From: Bacteroidales bacterium
Lineage (GTDB): Bacteria > Bacteroidota > Bacteroidia > Bacteroidales > UBA932
Assembly: GCA_017454265.1 (NCBI GenBank)
Contig: JAFTDJ010000049.1
Span: 94,732 to 158,731 of the forward strand
Direction: 5' to 3'
DNA: 64,000 nucleotides
Positions within the stretch are counted from its first letter, which is position 1; the number at the start of each line of letters is the position of its first letter. Below, piece after piece: positions 51,624 through 60,544 of the stretch. The notes beneath the pieces are model-generated. The model worked only from the letters and a program-made list of their open reading frames with translations. It did not search any database and was not told where the DNA came from. The position numbers were made by a program, and so were the translations under genes.

Positions 51624-51625
51624 CA

Positions 51626-51656
51626 AAAAAACAGGCTCTATGCAGCCTGTTTTTTT
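51626..51656 (+). terminator. Intrinsic terminator after tRNA-Arg
   Basis: AACAGGCT and AGCCTGTT pair across CTATGC, flanked by an A-run and a run of seven T. Immediately follows the tRNA. Confidence 0.85.
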
Positions 51657-51747
51657 GCGCCCTGAACTTCTCAACCCCCGGCAGCTGCCGACCCCTGACA
51701 AGGGTATCTCGGCCTGGCGGCCGGTCGCTGAAAGATTGAGTTAAAAA

Positions 51748-54630
51748 TTAATATCCAAAGATGTCTTCGAGGGAGACAATCTTGACGGGACCAAGGGTTT
51801 TCAGGTAGTTCATGTCCAGATCTTTGATGTCGCCCAGGATAGCGTATGTGTAGGTGCGGTCCTTGACCCACTGCAACTGAGTGTTTTTGACATCATTCAA
51901 AGTGAGTGCCGGCAGAGCCTTGAAAATCTCGCGGTCCATCGGCTCGGAGAGCCCCATCCTGCGGCAATAGCGGTACTCGCGAAGCACTCCCATGCCAGTG
52001 GTGCGCTGGGTGCGCAGACGGCTGTCAAGCGCGTCTTTTGCGATTGCGAAGGCGGCATCTGATTCAGGCATATTGTTGATTATGTCGTCGAATGCCTCGA
52101 TTGCGGTGCGCATCTTGTCGTTCTGGGTGGCGATGAAGGCGGAAAAACTGAAAGTGCCGTCTGCGGTGGAAGGGTTGCGCAGACGGGCGCTGGCGCTATA
52201 TGCCAAACCGCGCGCTTCACGCATTTCCTGGAAAACTATACTGTTCATACCGCCTCCGAAGTACTCGTTGTACAAAGTTCTCAGCGGCTCGCCTGCGGCA
52301 TCGAATTTCTCGCCCCGGTCGGAGTATTGGTAATAGTACAGTTGTTTGGCGTCATACTGTGCCAGGACTACGCTGGAAACGGGAGTCTGAAGATTCAGAG
52401 GATAACGCTCAGGAAGCTGCTCGAAGCTGCCTTCGAAAGGAATGGCGGCTTTGACTTCGGCTTCACTCATGGGGCCGTAGTACAGGACTTCGCAACCCTT
52501 GGCGAGCACATCCTTGACCTTCTTGAGAAGATCATCAGATGTGAGAGACACTACAGCGGCGCCGTCAAGCCTTGTCTTCTTGATGAACTCGGGGCCGTAA
52601 GTTACATAACTGGAAAGGGCGGAGAAGCAGCTGCGCTGATTACGTTTGCTGTCGGCGCGGCTCTTGAGTTCGTCCGCCTTGAGGTTTGCCAGGATGGTCT
52701 CGTCGGCTATGGCGTTGGCGGCCAGGTCGCGTACAATCTCAACGGCTTCGGCCATATTCTCGCTCAGGCCGGAGATGCTCACAGTAGTCTGGTTGGCTCC
52801 GGAGTATGCGTTGAATGAGCAGGCGAGTTCGTACATACGGGCAGCAATCTGCTCGGCGCTCTTGTCGGCGGTGCCGAGGTAGGGGAGATAGTTGAATGCC
52901 ATTCCCACTGAAGGATCGTTCTCGGTTCCTGTATTGTAAACGAATTCCAGGCGGAACACGTCGTTGATGTCGTTCTTCTTGTACAGAACATCCACGCCCT
53001 CGGCGAGCTGGAAACGGGACATGTCCTTGTCGAAGTTTACGAAGACAGGCTCTATGGGCTTGACAGTGCTGTTCTTGATTTCCAGCAGGAAGTCGCTCTG
53101 GGCGTCACGATTAGTCACAATGGGGGTAATCTTTGGAGCGGATATCTTCTGAACCGAGGTGTCTTCTCCTTGACGTTTGTAAATGACGGCATAGTTGTCT
53201 GTCTTGAGGTATTCTTTTGCCCAGGCGACGACCTCGTCTTTGGTTACAGCCTCAAGACGGTCTATTTCTCGGGCCGCATCTTTCCAGCTAATGCCGTTGA
53301 TGAAGGCGTTTACGTACGACATTGCGCGGGAACTGTTGTTCTCCAGCTGCCGCATCCTGCTCAGTTTGATATTGTTGATGGTAGCGCTGATCAGCGATTC
53401 GTCGAATTCGCCTGCAGCAAGCTTTCCGGCTTCCTCAAGGATTATGTCGCGGAGTTCCTCAAGAGTCTGGCCCTGCTTGGGACTCGCCATTGCAAGGAAA
53501 GAACCGTAGTCGGGCTGTATGTTCGCACCGGCATACATATAGAGGGCCTTCTGCTGTTGGTTGACATCGAGGTCTATAAGACCGGCCTGGCCGTTATAAA
53601 GAATTGAACCTGCAATCTCGGCAATTGCACAGTTCTTAAGGTCGGATGCTCCGGGAAGCCTCCATGCCATCGCGATGTTTTCTGCCTCAAGTCCGTAAAT
53701 ATCCTTTACAATGGGCTCGGTTATGGGCTTTTCCGGCTCAAACTGAAGGGCGGGGATAGATGGATTGGGCTCCCAGTCTCCGAAATATTTCTCCAGTGCG
53801 GCAACCATCTCATCGGGATTGAAATCACCGGATACGCATACAGCGATGTTGTTGGGTACGTAATATACGTCGTGATACTTTTTTACGTTTGTGATGGAAG
53901 GGTTCTTGAGATGCTCCTGGCTGCCCAGAGTGGTCTGCTTTCCATAAGGGTGGTTAGGGAAAAGCGCCTGGTCTATTGCTTCCCAGACTTTGCGGTTGTC
54001 CTGTGTCAAGGACATATTTTTCTCTTCGTAAATGGTTTCCAGCTCGGTATGGAAACCGCGGATCACCCCGTGGCGGAAGCGGTCTGCCTGAATGCGGGCC
54101 CAATTGTCAATCTGGTTGGAAGGAATGTCCTCTACATAGACAGTTTCGTCGCTGCTGGTGAAAGCATTGGTGCCGTCGGCTCCGATCATGGACATAAGTT
54201 TGTCATATTCGTTTGGGATGGCGAGTTTTGAGGCTTCGTAGCTGACGGAGTCTATACGGTGGTAGAGTGCTTCACGGTCTGCGGGATCCGTAGTCTTGCG
54301 GTAAACCTCAAACAGCTGTTCTATTTCGTCGAGCATGGGTTTCTCGGCTTCATAGTTGACAGTGCCGAAGTGCTCCGAGCCTTTGAACATCAGGTGCTCG
54401 AAATAATGGGCGAGACCGGTCGTTTCGGAAGGGTCGTTTTTGCTTCCTACCTTTACAGCAATGTAGGTCTGGATCCGGGGCTGTTCTTTGTTTACGGACA
54501 TGAATACCTTCATTCCATTGTCAAGTGTATAGATCTTGGTGTTCAACGGATCGTTGGGTACTGTCTCGTAGCGGCTGCAGGATACCGCAGCAACTGAAAG
54601 CGCCAGTAAGGCGATAATCAAACGTTTCAT
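51748..54630 (-). CDS. M16 family zinc metallopeptidase (two-domain insulinase type), lipoprotein
   Basis: 960 residues, lipoprotein signal MKRLIIALLALSVAAVSC (Cys18). The inverted zinc motif HYFEH at residues 75-79 (HxxEH) with the distal Glu in ELETIYEEKNMS places catalysis in the N-terminal half. The C-terminal half repeats the fold without the motif and ends in a second M16 domain, as in pitrilysin-like enzymes. It probably degrades peptides in the periplasm or at the outer membrane. Single-gene unit. Confidence 0.92.
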   Translation of the reverse strand: MKRLIIALLALSVAAVSCSRYETVPNDPLNTKIYTLDNGMKVFMSVNKEQPRIQTYIAVKVGSKNDPSETTGLAHYFEHLMFKGSEHFGTVNYEAEKPMLDEIEQLFEVYRKTTDPADREALYHRIDSVSYEASKLAIPNEYDKLMSMIGADGTNAFTSSDETVYVEDIPSNQIDNWARIQADRFRHGVIRGFHTELETIYEEKNMSLTQDNRKVWEAIDQALFPNHPYGKQTTLGSQEHLKNPSITNVKKYHDVYYVPNNIAVCVSGDFNPDEMVAALEKYFGDWEPNPSIPALQFEPEKPITEPIVKDIYGLEAENIAMAWRLPGASDLKNCAIAEIAGSILYNGQAGLIDLDVNQQQKALYMYAGANIQPDYGSFLAMASPKQGQTLEELRDIILEEAGKLAAGEFDESLISATINNIKLSRMRQLENNSSRAMSYVNAFINGISWKDAAREIDRLEAVTKDEVVAWAKEYLKTDNYAVIYKRQGEDTSVQKISAPKITPIVTNRDAQSDFLLEIKNSTVKPIEPVFVNFDKDMSRFQLAEGVDVLYKKNDINDVFRLEFVYNTGTENDPSVGMAFNYLPYLGTADKSAEQIAARMYELACSFNAYSGANQTTVSISGLSENMAEAVEIVRDLAANAIADETILANLKADELKSRADSKRNQRSCFSALSSYVTYGPEFIKKTRLDGAAVVSLTSDDLLKKVKDVLAKGCEVLYYGPMSEAEVKAAIPFEGSFEQLPERYPLNLQTPVSSVVLAQYDAKQLYYYQYSDRGEKFDAAGEPLRTLYNEYFGGGMNSIVFQEMREARGLAYSASARLRNPSTADGTFSFSAFIATQNDKMRTAIEAFDDIINNMPESDAAFAIAKDALDSRLRTQRTTGMGVLREYRYCRRMGLSEPMDREIFKALPALTLNDVKNTQLQWVKDRTYTYAILGDIKDLDMNYLKTLGPVKIVSLEDIFGY

Positions 54631-54678
54631 ATTGTCTGTAACTAATTTTGCGAAAGTTACATATTTTTTTCGCTGAAT

Positions 54679-54709
54679 TTTGCTGTAATAAAAAAAATCT
54701 TTATATTAG
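54679..54709 (+). promoter_or_regulatory. Candidate promoter for an intergenic small RNA
   Basis: TTTG at 54679-54682 and TATATTAG at 54702-54709 with exactly 19 nt between. The second box deviates from the consensus at one base (TTAG for TTTG). No plus-strand gene follows within reach. Confidence 0.45.
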
Positions 54710-54713
54710 CACC

Positions 54714-54787
54714 GAAGTTTTTCATAGTTTAAGTTTAGGTTAAGTAGCAGGGAGCTCGCAGTGATGCAAGCTCCCTGTGAATTTTTT
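54714..54787 (+). ncRNA. Candidate small RNA of about 75 nt
   Basis: The region sits between two minus-strand genes but carries a plus-strand promoter-like pair (54679-54709) and a plus-strand intrinsic terminator: CAGGGAGCT (54748-54756) pairs with AGCTCCCTG (54769-54777), with an inner GCA/TGC, followed by TGAATTTTTT. No ORF of useful length is present. Alternatively the hairpin only terminates the minus-strand DUF4493 transcript, but on that strand no T-run follows. Confidence 0.4.
54748..54786 (+). terminator. Strong hairpin with plus-strand T-run
   Basis: A 9 bp GC-rich stem with a 12 nt loop that can close by three more pairs; T-run at 54781-54786. It lies just beyond the stop of the minus-strand lipoprotein gene (54789), so dual use is possible. 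Confidence 0.65.
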
Positions 54788-54788
54788 G

Positions 54789-55853
54789 TTACTTGAAATT
54801 GTATTCCGATATGTTCTGCAGCCCCGGAATACCGTAATACGATTCTACTACATCTCCCTTCAGAAAAATCTGTTTACCCAGGTACCCCTCGTTGTCTACC
54901 AGATTAAGTTCGTCGCGGACGTTGCCTTTCGGCAACTGTACAGACATACACGAGGCTTTGTCTGTGCAGGAAGACTTAGACGCTATTACCAGATTTGTCC
55001 TGGAAGAAAAGGGAGCCTTGAATGAACAGCTCTTGGAGGAAAGGTCTCCGCCGACAATGTATCCGTAAACCCATATATCTTCTTCTCCAATATGCTGTTT
55101 GGCGTCATTCACGCTGTATGCGTCAGTATTGTCGTTGCCTCCTTCCTTTTTTTCTCCTATAATGTACGTTTCGTTTATCCAGTTGCGGGTGGTGTCCAAT
55201 TGTACGGTGACGTTGTTTCGCCCGGCAGCGTTTTGCGACCCTACACCTATGTTAAGAGTCAATACTTGCTGTGCTTCCAGGAGTTTGGAGAACAGGTTCT
55301 GCTCTGCGGTTCCCTCGGCCATAATAAGAGATACGGTGCCGGGCAGAAAATAAGCAATTCGTTTCTCGGTGTAGCCGTACATAAGTTTTCCCGTGGAAGA
55401 TTTTAAATAAAGCACGGCATCGGGGTAGGCTGTAAGAAAACCGGAATCTATCTGCAGGCGGATTCCGGAATTGATTTGTACGCACGAGAGCGTGACAACC
55501 GTGGTTTTTCCCGATTTGACTGCAGCTACCTGCGTATCCCCAAATTGCGGGGTATCGAAAAGCGGAGTGCTGAATTCGCAGGATTTGGCTACGACGGTGT
55601 AATTGCCTTCTCCCAGATTGATTTTTTCCTTGAGCGCACCGTATCTGCCTTCGTAAACGGAATTGCCTTTTCCGTCAGTTATGCTGATGATGAATTCGTT
55701 GGTGTCCGGAAGCGCCGAGGCTCTGGTGCCCGGAATTGTGGTTTCTGAAAAACGAATTTGGAGTTCGCCTTGTCGTCCGAAGGTCTGCATAAGATCTTCG
55801 CAAGCTGCCGTCAGCAAAACAGCGGCCAAAAGTGGTAGGATCATCTTTTTCAT
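54789..55853 (-). CDS. DUF4493-type lipoprotein with C-terminal OB-like domain
   Basis: 354 residues from ATG 55853 (MKKMILPLLAAVLLTAAC); the longer frame to 55946 adds a poor N-terminus and is rejected. Residues about 25-220 match the DUF4493 pattern of Bacteroides lipoproteins (GELQIRFSETTIP, NEFIISITDGKG, VYEGRYGALKEKINLGEGNYTV). Residues 250-354 (DAKQHIGEEDIWVYGYIVGGD...QIFLKGDVVESYYGIPGLQN) resemble the OB-fold domain often attached to such proteins. Surface or outer-membrane location is expected. Binding target unknown. Confidence 0.8.
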   Translation of the reverse strand: MKKMILPLLAAVLLTAACEDLMQTFGRQGELQIRFSETTIPGTRASALPDTNEFIISITDGKGNSVYEGRYGALKEKINLGEGNYTVVAKSCEFSTPLFDTPQFGDTQVAAVKSGKTTVVTLSCVQINSGIRLQIDSGFLTAYPDAVLYLKSSTGKLMYGYTEKRIAYFLPGTVSLIMAEGTAEQNLFSKLLEAQQVLTLNIGVGSQNAAGRNNVTVQLDTTRNWINETYIIGEKKEGGNDNTDAYSVNDAKQHIGEEDIWVYGYIVGGDLSSKSCSFKAPFSSRTNLVIASKSSCTDKASCMSVQLPKGNVRDELNLVDNEGYLGKQIFLKGDVVESYYGIPGLQNISEYNFK

Positions 55854-55942
55854 AGTCTGTGAGTTTTGAGTTTCCGCAATATAGTGAATCTGTGCGTAAG
55901 GGTATAAAAAAATCAGCAAAATATTTTTTGCTGATTTTATTT

Positions 55943-57607
55943 TCAAAAGATTTCATCTGGCATTGGAACGGGGAGACCGGTACTTCGCACAACTGGCATG
56001 CACGCGTCTGCCTTTCTCAGCCTCTCCGAGAGGGCGCCGGCAAGCTCTTTCACCACGTCGGGGTGGTCGCCTGCCAGATTGTGCCGCTCGCCTATGTCTG
56101 CGGCTAAATCGTACAGCTCAAGAGTTCTTGTACGCATACGGTAAACGAGTTTCCACTTTCCGCGGCGTATTGCAGACAGGTAATCTATGTCATCCAGGAC
56201 ATATGGTTTCCACTGATGCGGATAGTGAAAGACAAGTTCTCGGTCGGGATCTATTCCGGACAACGATTCCGGCACGACAAAACTGAAGGCCTCTTTTTGG
56301 CTTCCAAAATTTTGCCGGGCAGCGAGCCGTGAGCCTTTCAGAATGAGATTGTAAAGGTCCTGCCCGTCCACTTCCTGAACTGTAGTATAATTCTCTATTC
56401 CGCCGAAATGCAGCAAAGTAGGGAAGAGGTCTTCGCATATTACCGGAGTGTTGATTCTGGTGCCGGGAGCTATCTTTCCAGGCCAGCATATCAGCATGGG
56501 TACGCGGATGCCGCCTTCGTAGCAGGACGCCTTGCCTTCACGCAGAGGTTTGTTCTGGGTGTGAGGCACACCGCCCTTGTTCTTGTTCTCGGAATTTCCC
56601 CCGTTGTCTCCCATCACTATCAATATGGTGTTCTTCTCTATGCCGCGTTCTTTGAGGAAGGCACGTATCTCGCCCAAGCTTACGTCTACTCCCTCCACCA
56701 TTGATGCGAAACGGGCCTGACCTTCGTCCATTCCTGCATCAAGGTATTTTTGATAAAAGCGGGGATCGTCCTGGATAGGGGTGTGAACTGCATATTGCGA
56801 GAGAAAGAGATAAAAGGGTTTCTTCTCCTGGAGAGGATATTCCAGAGCCTTCAGGGCCTCCCGGGTGAGCGCCTGGGTCATATGGGTTCCGGTACCGTAG
56901 TATTCCATCAGGTTATGAGGGGTAAACGGCACGGCGCGTCCTTCTTTCTTGTTGCCGTAATTGTCTTCCGACCGGTATCCGCATTTTGAAAATTCAACGA
57001 CTCCACCCGCTACATTTACGACAAATCCCATATTATATGGAGAACAGCCCGGAGTGCCGGCAGTGGCCCAGTGTGCTTTACCTACGTGAATCGTAAAATA
57101 ACCGCTTTCTTTGAGCAGCCGGGGATATACGGTTCCGTAGAAGCTGTCTTCTATATTGTCGGATGAACCATCAAAAGCTGGATTGACTCCGTTTACCGCC
57201 CATCGAGGTGTATCAAGACAGCCTTGGGCGAGCGCGGGATCCGTTGCCCAGGGAGAGTCGCACGGGGTGGGATAGGCACTTTCTGCACCACGCAGGCTGG
57301 CAAGTGGATTTGTAATGTGCGTCCGGGCGGAATTTACTCCCGTGAGTATGCTGCTGCGCGTTGGAGAAGACAGCGGACATGCGTAGGCATTGGTGAGAAT
57401 CGTGCCTTCGGATGCCATTTGCAGAAAATTTGGCGTATTATGCCTGAGGTTCTGGGGATACACTTCAGGCCCGAAAGCAACCTGTGTGTCTGTCCAGCCG
57501 AAATCATCGGCCAGAAAGAAAATGATGTTGGGGCGGTCATCTGATTTCTGACATGCTGACAGAGCAATCAGAGGCAGCCCCAACGACACTTTGAGTGCGG
57601 AATGCAT
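55943..57607 (-). CDS. Sulfatase, Ser-type, lipoprotein
   Basis: 554 residues. Lipoprotein signal ending IALSAC (Cys19). Alkaline-phosphatase-fold metal ligands are Asp34-Asp35 (FFLADDFGWTD) and later MGDNGGNSENK. The active-site motif reads S80-S-P-T-R84 (CPLSSPTRSSILTG): serine, not cysteine, is the residue converted to formylglycine, so a Ser-capable anaerobic sulfatase-maturating enzyme is needed; none lies in this window. It should remove sulfate esters from host or dietary glycans. Start 3 nt after the upstream small barrel gene, so it is the last gene of the 57.6-62.7 kb unit. Confidence 0.9.
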   Translation of the reverse strand: MHSALKVSLGLPLIALSACQKSDDRPNIIFFLADDFGWTDTQVAFGPEVYPQNLRHNTPNFLQMASEGTILTNAYACPLSSPTRSSILTGVNSARTHITNPLASLRGAESAYPTPCDSPWATDPALAQGCLDTPRWAVNGVNPAFDGSSDNIEDSFYGTVYPRLLKESGYFTIHVGKAHWATAGTPGCSPYNMGFVVNVAGGVVEFSKCGYRSEDNYGNKKEGRAVPFTPHNLMEYYGTGTHMTQALTREALKALEYPLQEKKPFYLFLSQYAVHTPIQDDPRFYQKYLDAGMDEGQARFASMVEGVDVSLGEIRAFLKERGIEKNTILIVMGDNGGNSENKNKGGVPHTQNKPLREGKASCYEGGIRVPMLICWPGKIAPGTRINTPVICEDLFPTLLHFGGIENYTTVQEVDGQDLYNLILKGSRLAARQNFGSQKEAFSFVVPESLSGIDPDRELVFHYPHQWKPYVLDDIDYLSAIRRGKWKLVYRMRTRTLELYDLAADIGERHNLAGDHPDVVKELAGALSERLRKADACMPVVRSTGLPVPMPDEIF

Positions 57608-57610
57608 ACC

Positions 57611-58156
57611 TTAGAATTCGAATCCTACCCTTAGACCTATCGCACCGAAGTTCCCATAAGGGATATTCGCGTTCTGAAAAATGTAGGTGAGGCCTGCGAT
57701 GAAATTGTTGCGTGGCATTCCGACGCGAACTCCGACTGTGGGGGAAAGGTACAGGCCGTTCTCGAAGAACGTCCAGCCGGCATCGAGGTTCCAATATGGA
57801 ACCACCATCCTGGATTCCTGGGAAATGATGTTGCCCCGGAGGTCGAGATACAACGGAAGTGCGAATCCGCCAATCTGGTCGAAACGGGGGGAAACGCCGA
57901 CGCCGACCTTGAAGAACTCTCCGGTGCGATAACCGGCGATGAGGTCGGCAGATACCCAGAAACCGCCAGCCCTGCCGAAGCCGAGGGCGGGTGTTGCCTG
58001 AACTGCGAACCAGAAGCCCTTGTCAAGGCTCGGATAATCTACATACTGTGCGCGTTTGGGAGTATCGGGGAGCTTGTAGTCTTTATGGTTTTGTGCGTAG
58101 ATTGACGCGGGAGCCATAATCAGCGCAAGGCTGAGCATTAGTGTAATTTTTTTCAT
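57611..58156 (-). CDS. Small outer-membrane beta-barrel protein
   Basis: 181 residues, Sec signal peptide (MKKITLMLSLALIMAPASIYA). After a short linker come eight or so amphipathic strands (FWFAVQATPALGFGRAGGF, WVSADLIAGYRTG, LPLYLDLRGNI, VVPYWNLDAGWTF) ending GAIGLRVGFEF, as for an OmpA/OmpX-size barrel. It overlaps the upstream LPP20-like gene by 4 bp. Probably the membrane anchor or pore of the surrounding envelope unit. Confidence 0.75.
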   Translation of the reverse strand: MKKITLMLSLALIMAPASIYAQNHKDYKLPDTPKRAQYVDYPSLDKGFWFAVQATPALGFGRAGGFWVSADLIAGYRTGEFFKVGVGVSPRFDQIGGFALPLYLDLRGNIISQESRMVVPYWNLDAGWTFFENGLYLSPTVGVRVGMPRNNFIAGLTYIFQNANIPYGNFGAIGLRVGFEF

Positions 58157-58593
58157 AACAATCCGTCTTCTTTGAGTCTTGCCCTGAGCTGGGGCACCAG
58201 TACCCGTACAGTGGTCCCTACTGTGACATCGCGATAGTTCCGGCGTACGCGGGTGGAGCCGGCGCGCTTGTCTTCCATACTCACATATTTAAGGAACTCT
58301 CCGCGATCCATAAAAAAGATGTCGAAGTAGTCCTGATAACGCTGACGGGCGTTCACCTCGGTCATAACAGGACGCATGTTGTAGTCCGTGTTGCCCTTGA
58401 CGACGCCTTTGAACAGAACGTCATAGACGGCCTGCTTCTTGGCCTGCTCCAAGGCGTCAGTACGGTTCCTGCCCGTACCCCATACACGCAGGGTCAGGCT
58501 TCCGTCCATCTCCTTGCTGATGCATTCGGTTTCCTGAGCGAATGCTCCTGCGCAAAGAAGCGCAGCGAAAAATGTTAAAAATATCTTTTTCAT
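58153..58593 (-). CDS. Exported LPP20-like protein, paralogue B
   Basis: 146 residues from ATG 58593 (MKKIFLTFFAALLCAGAFAQ); a start at 58608 would only add five residues before the signal. The mature domain has the LPP20/FlgT-N plan: VWGTGRNRTDALEQAKKQAVYDVLFKGV (glycine turn followed by an Ala-rich helix), then RQRYQDYFDIFFMDRGEFLKYV and VTVGTTVRVLVPQLRARLKEDGLL. It shares this plan and several identical positions with the gene at 60545 (VWG-GR, YF--FF, K--L-ADG/EDG). Sits between the 322-residue protein and the small barrel. Confidence 0.72.
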   Translation of the reverse strand: MKKIFLTFFAALLCAGAFAQETECISKEMDGSLTLRVWGTGRNRTDALEQAKKQAVYDVLFKGVVKGNTDYNMRPVMTEVNARQRYQDYFDIFFMDRGEFLKYVSMEDKRAGSTRVRRNYRDVTVGTTVRVLVPQLRARLKEDGLL

Positions 58594-58594
58594 A

Positions 58595-59563
58595 TCACCA
58601 CCAGCCAAATCTGTTCATATTATAGTAGTTGACAGGGCGCTTGGCCATAGCCTTGCCGACCTCGGCCATAGCGTCGATTCTCTTTGCCTCGAGGTTGATT
58701 CCGGCCTCAAACTGTCTCATCGCGAAGCCCCACTCCCTGCCGTCGAGTTCCTTTACCCTGGATGCGATGGTCTTGGAAAGCTGCATTCCTCCGGCACCAG
58801 CTGAGGAAAGGGGGTGGATCCGGGACAAGTAGGTTGCCGCCTCGTTGGCTCCGCTCCAACTTTGATTTGCATTCCATACGTGAGTGGCCATATTCAGCAG
58901 AGCAGCGCCCTCAACGTCGATTTTTTGCTGAAAAATCTGCTCTGCGGCACGCATTGCTTTGTCGAAGGCGTCTTTGCAGACGGCGGGTACGGTAAAAAGA
59001 AGGGCAATAGCTTCATCGTACCGGTCTTGACCTGCAAGGCCGTTGGCCTCGCTGATCAGGAAGTCAATCTGGGTATTGTACCATTCGATGATCCTGGTTT
59101 TGCCTGTCTCAATGAAGCGCTGAACGGAGGGATCGTCGGTTTTTATCATCTTTACCGCCTGCATATAAGCCTTGGTCTCATTGGTGCCTGCTCCCTTGAT
59201 CTGGTTCAGGGTGCAGGTGGCATACAGGGTTCCGGTGGCCGCATCGCCGATATAGAGTGTCGGAGATAGGACAAGGGCCTGCATAACCGGTGCCGTGGCG
59301 GTACTCTCATGGCTTATCTCCACAATATTGGCGGTAATTATGAACCGGGGGTCGTAGCTGTCTGCCGCCAAACCGTTTTTGGTGGCTATCTGTGTCAACT
59401 TGTTCAGCACTACGTTGGCGGCGGCGGCAGGAATGTAGCTGTTCTCAAAGATGACAGGGGTGAGGGCGATGCGACCCCTGTCGTCCATTTTGCTCTCATT
59501 GTTCTGTGCAAAGGCTGCAATGCATAATGTGGCCAGAACCAAACTTGCAAATATCTTTTTCAT
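58595..59563 (-). CDS. Exported CsgG/LPP20-like protein, unknown function
   Basis: 322 residues with signal peptide MKKIFASLVLATLCIAAFAQ. Residues 30-125 have the alternating beta/alpha order of CsgG-LpoB-like domains (ALTPVIFENSYIPAAAANVVLNKLTQIAT, FIITANIVEISHES, TLYIGDAATGTLYATC). Residues 150-240 are helical (DRYDEAIALLFTVPAVCKDAFDKAMRAAEQIFQQ), TPR-like. No lipobox. One of four consecutive genes of this general kind. Family resemblance is by eye and modest. Confidence 0.65.
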   Translation of the reverse strand: MKKIFASLVLATLCIAAFAQNNESKMDDRGRIALTPVIFENSYIPAAAANVVLNKLTQIATKNGLAADSYDPRFIITANIVEISHESTATAPVMQALVLSPTLYIGDAATGTLYATCTLNQIKGAGTNETKAYMQAVKMIKTDDPSVQRFIETGKTRIIEWYNTQIDFLISEANGLAGQDRYDEAIALLFTVPAVCKDAFDKAMRAAEQIFQQKIDVEGAALLNMATHVWNANQSWSGANEAATYLSRIHPLSSAGAGGMQLSKTIASRVKELDGREWGFAMRQFEAGINLEAKRIDAMAEVGKAMAKRPVNYYNMNRFGWW

Positions 59564-59572
59564 ATCAGTTCA

Positions 59573-60541
59573 TTATTTGTCGCCTATGGTAATCCATACT
59601 TCACCGAGCCCCCGGGGAGATGAACCCACCACGAGGCTATACGGTTTTTTCTTGAGCATGCGAATCAGCGGACGGGCAAAAGCTTCTGCATCGATAGCGA
59701 CGTCGCGACCGTTCATGTTCTGGGCATACAGAGGGATGCGAACCTGATTGAACCTCAGACGGTTGGCGGATTTTGCCGCAGTGGTGAAACGACCTTCTAC
59801 GGTATTGTCGGCCATCCAGGCCTCAATAATTTCGGCAAGCTCATACGGCTCTCCGTTGATTTCGAATTCCTCTTCGAAGTCAATGGGGCAGTTGTCGTAG
59901 CAGAGTAGAGTCACAGAGACTTCGCGGCCGTTGGCGAAGAGGTCGTCGAAGTAATGCTGGAGTCCGCTGAGGAAATTGTCCTTGAAGCTGAGCACGCACT
60001 CCTCCAGAAGAGTGGTCATAGGTACGTTGGCATCGGAACTCAAGCCGGTGTTGCCGGAGATGAGTTTGGATGAATACGCGTCGATGGCCTGCAGGTTGAA
60101 ACTCACCTGTTTGCGCGGGCCGTTACGGTGGATTTCATAGTCAAGATCCAGTATGATATCCGCCTTGGCGGTACGGCGGAGCCTTTCCAGAGGAGTTTCG
60201 TTAATCTCCCCGCCGCTTTTGCCGGTCATCATGGCGAGCTCGGCATCTTCTGTCTGGAGACGTTTCAATTCCTGCTCCAATGACTGGATGGGGAAGTCGT
60301 TTTTTGCCATAAAGTCGCCCATTGCGGAAACCAGGGTGCGGATGTCGCTGTTTTCCCTCATTGCCCGGGCGTAGTCGGGAGCGACGCTCACGGCACCGGT
60401 TGTGGTCACTTGCTGGGTGAAACCGTTGCGTGTGCAGAAAGCTTCACTGGGGACCACCATTATGGTCGGTTTTTTTGCCTGGGACCAGCCCGAGACTGAA
60501 CAGGCGAGCAGCAACGCTGCCATAATCAATGATTTCTTCAT
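59573..60541 (-). CDS. DUF6175-like exported protein with CsgG/LpoB-like fold pattern
   Basis: 322 residues, signal peptide MKKSLIMAALLLACSVSGWSQ. The order KPTIMVVPSEAF, an N-terminal helix set, ADIILDLDYEI, VSFNLQAIDAYSSKLISGNTG fits the CsgG/LpoB superfamily (beta-alpha-beta with a characteristic 'A-D-x-I-L...D...S-G' run). The second half (QHYFDDLFANGREVSVTLLCYDN and the final IRMLKKKPYSLVVGSSPRGLGEVWI) appears to be a repeat of a smaller domain. CsgG forms the curli pore; LpoB activates a cell-wall synthase. Which, if either, applies is unknown. Confidence 0.68.
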   Translation of the reverse strand: MKKSLIMAALLLACSVSGWSQAKKPTIMVVPSEAFCTRNGFTQQVTTTGAVSVAPDYARAMRENSDIRTLVSAMGDFMAKNDFPIQSLEQELKRLQTEDAELAMMTGKSGGEINETPLERLRRTAKADIILDLDYEIHRNGPRKQVSFNLQAIDAYSSKLISGNTGLSSDANVPMTTLLEECVLSFKDNFLSGLQHYFDDLFANGREVSVTLLCYDNCPIDFEEEFEINGEPYELAEIIEAWMADNTVEGRFTTAAKSANRLRFNQVRIPLYAQNMNGRDVAIDAEAFARPLIRMLKKKPYSLVVGSSPRGLGEVWITIGDK

Positions 60542-60544
60542 ATC

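Noticed and set aside
51299-51739. Plus-strand 146-codon frame
   Set aside because: Covers antisense of fabD, tRNA-Arg and its terminator; no protein features.
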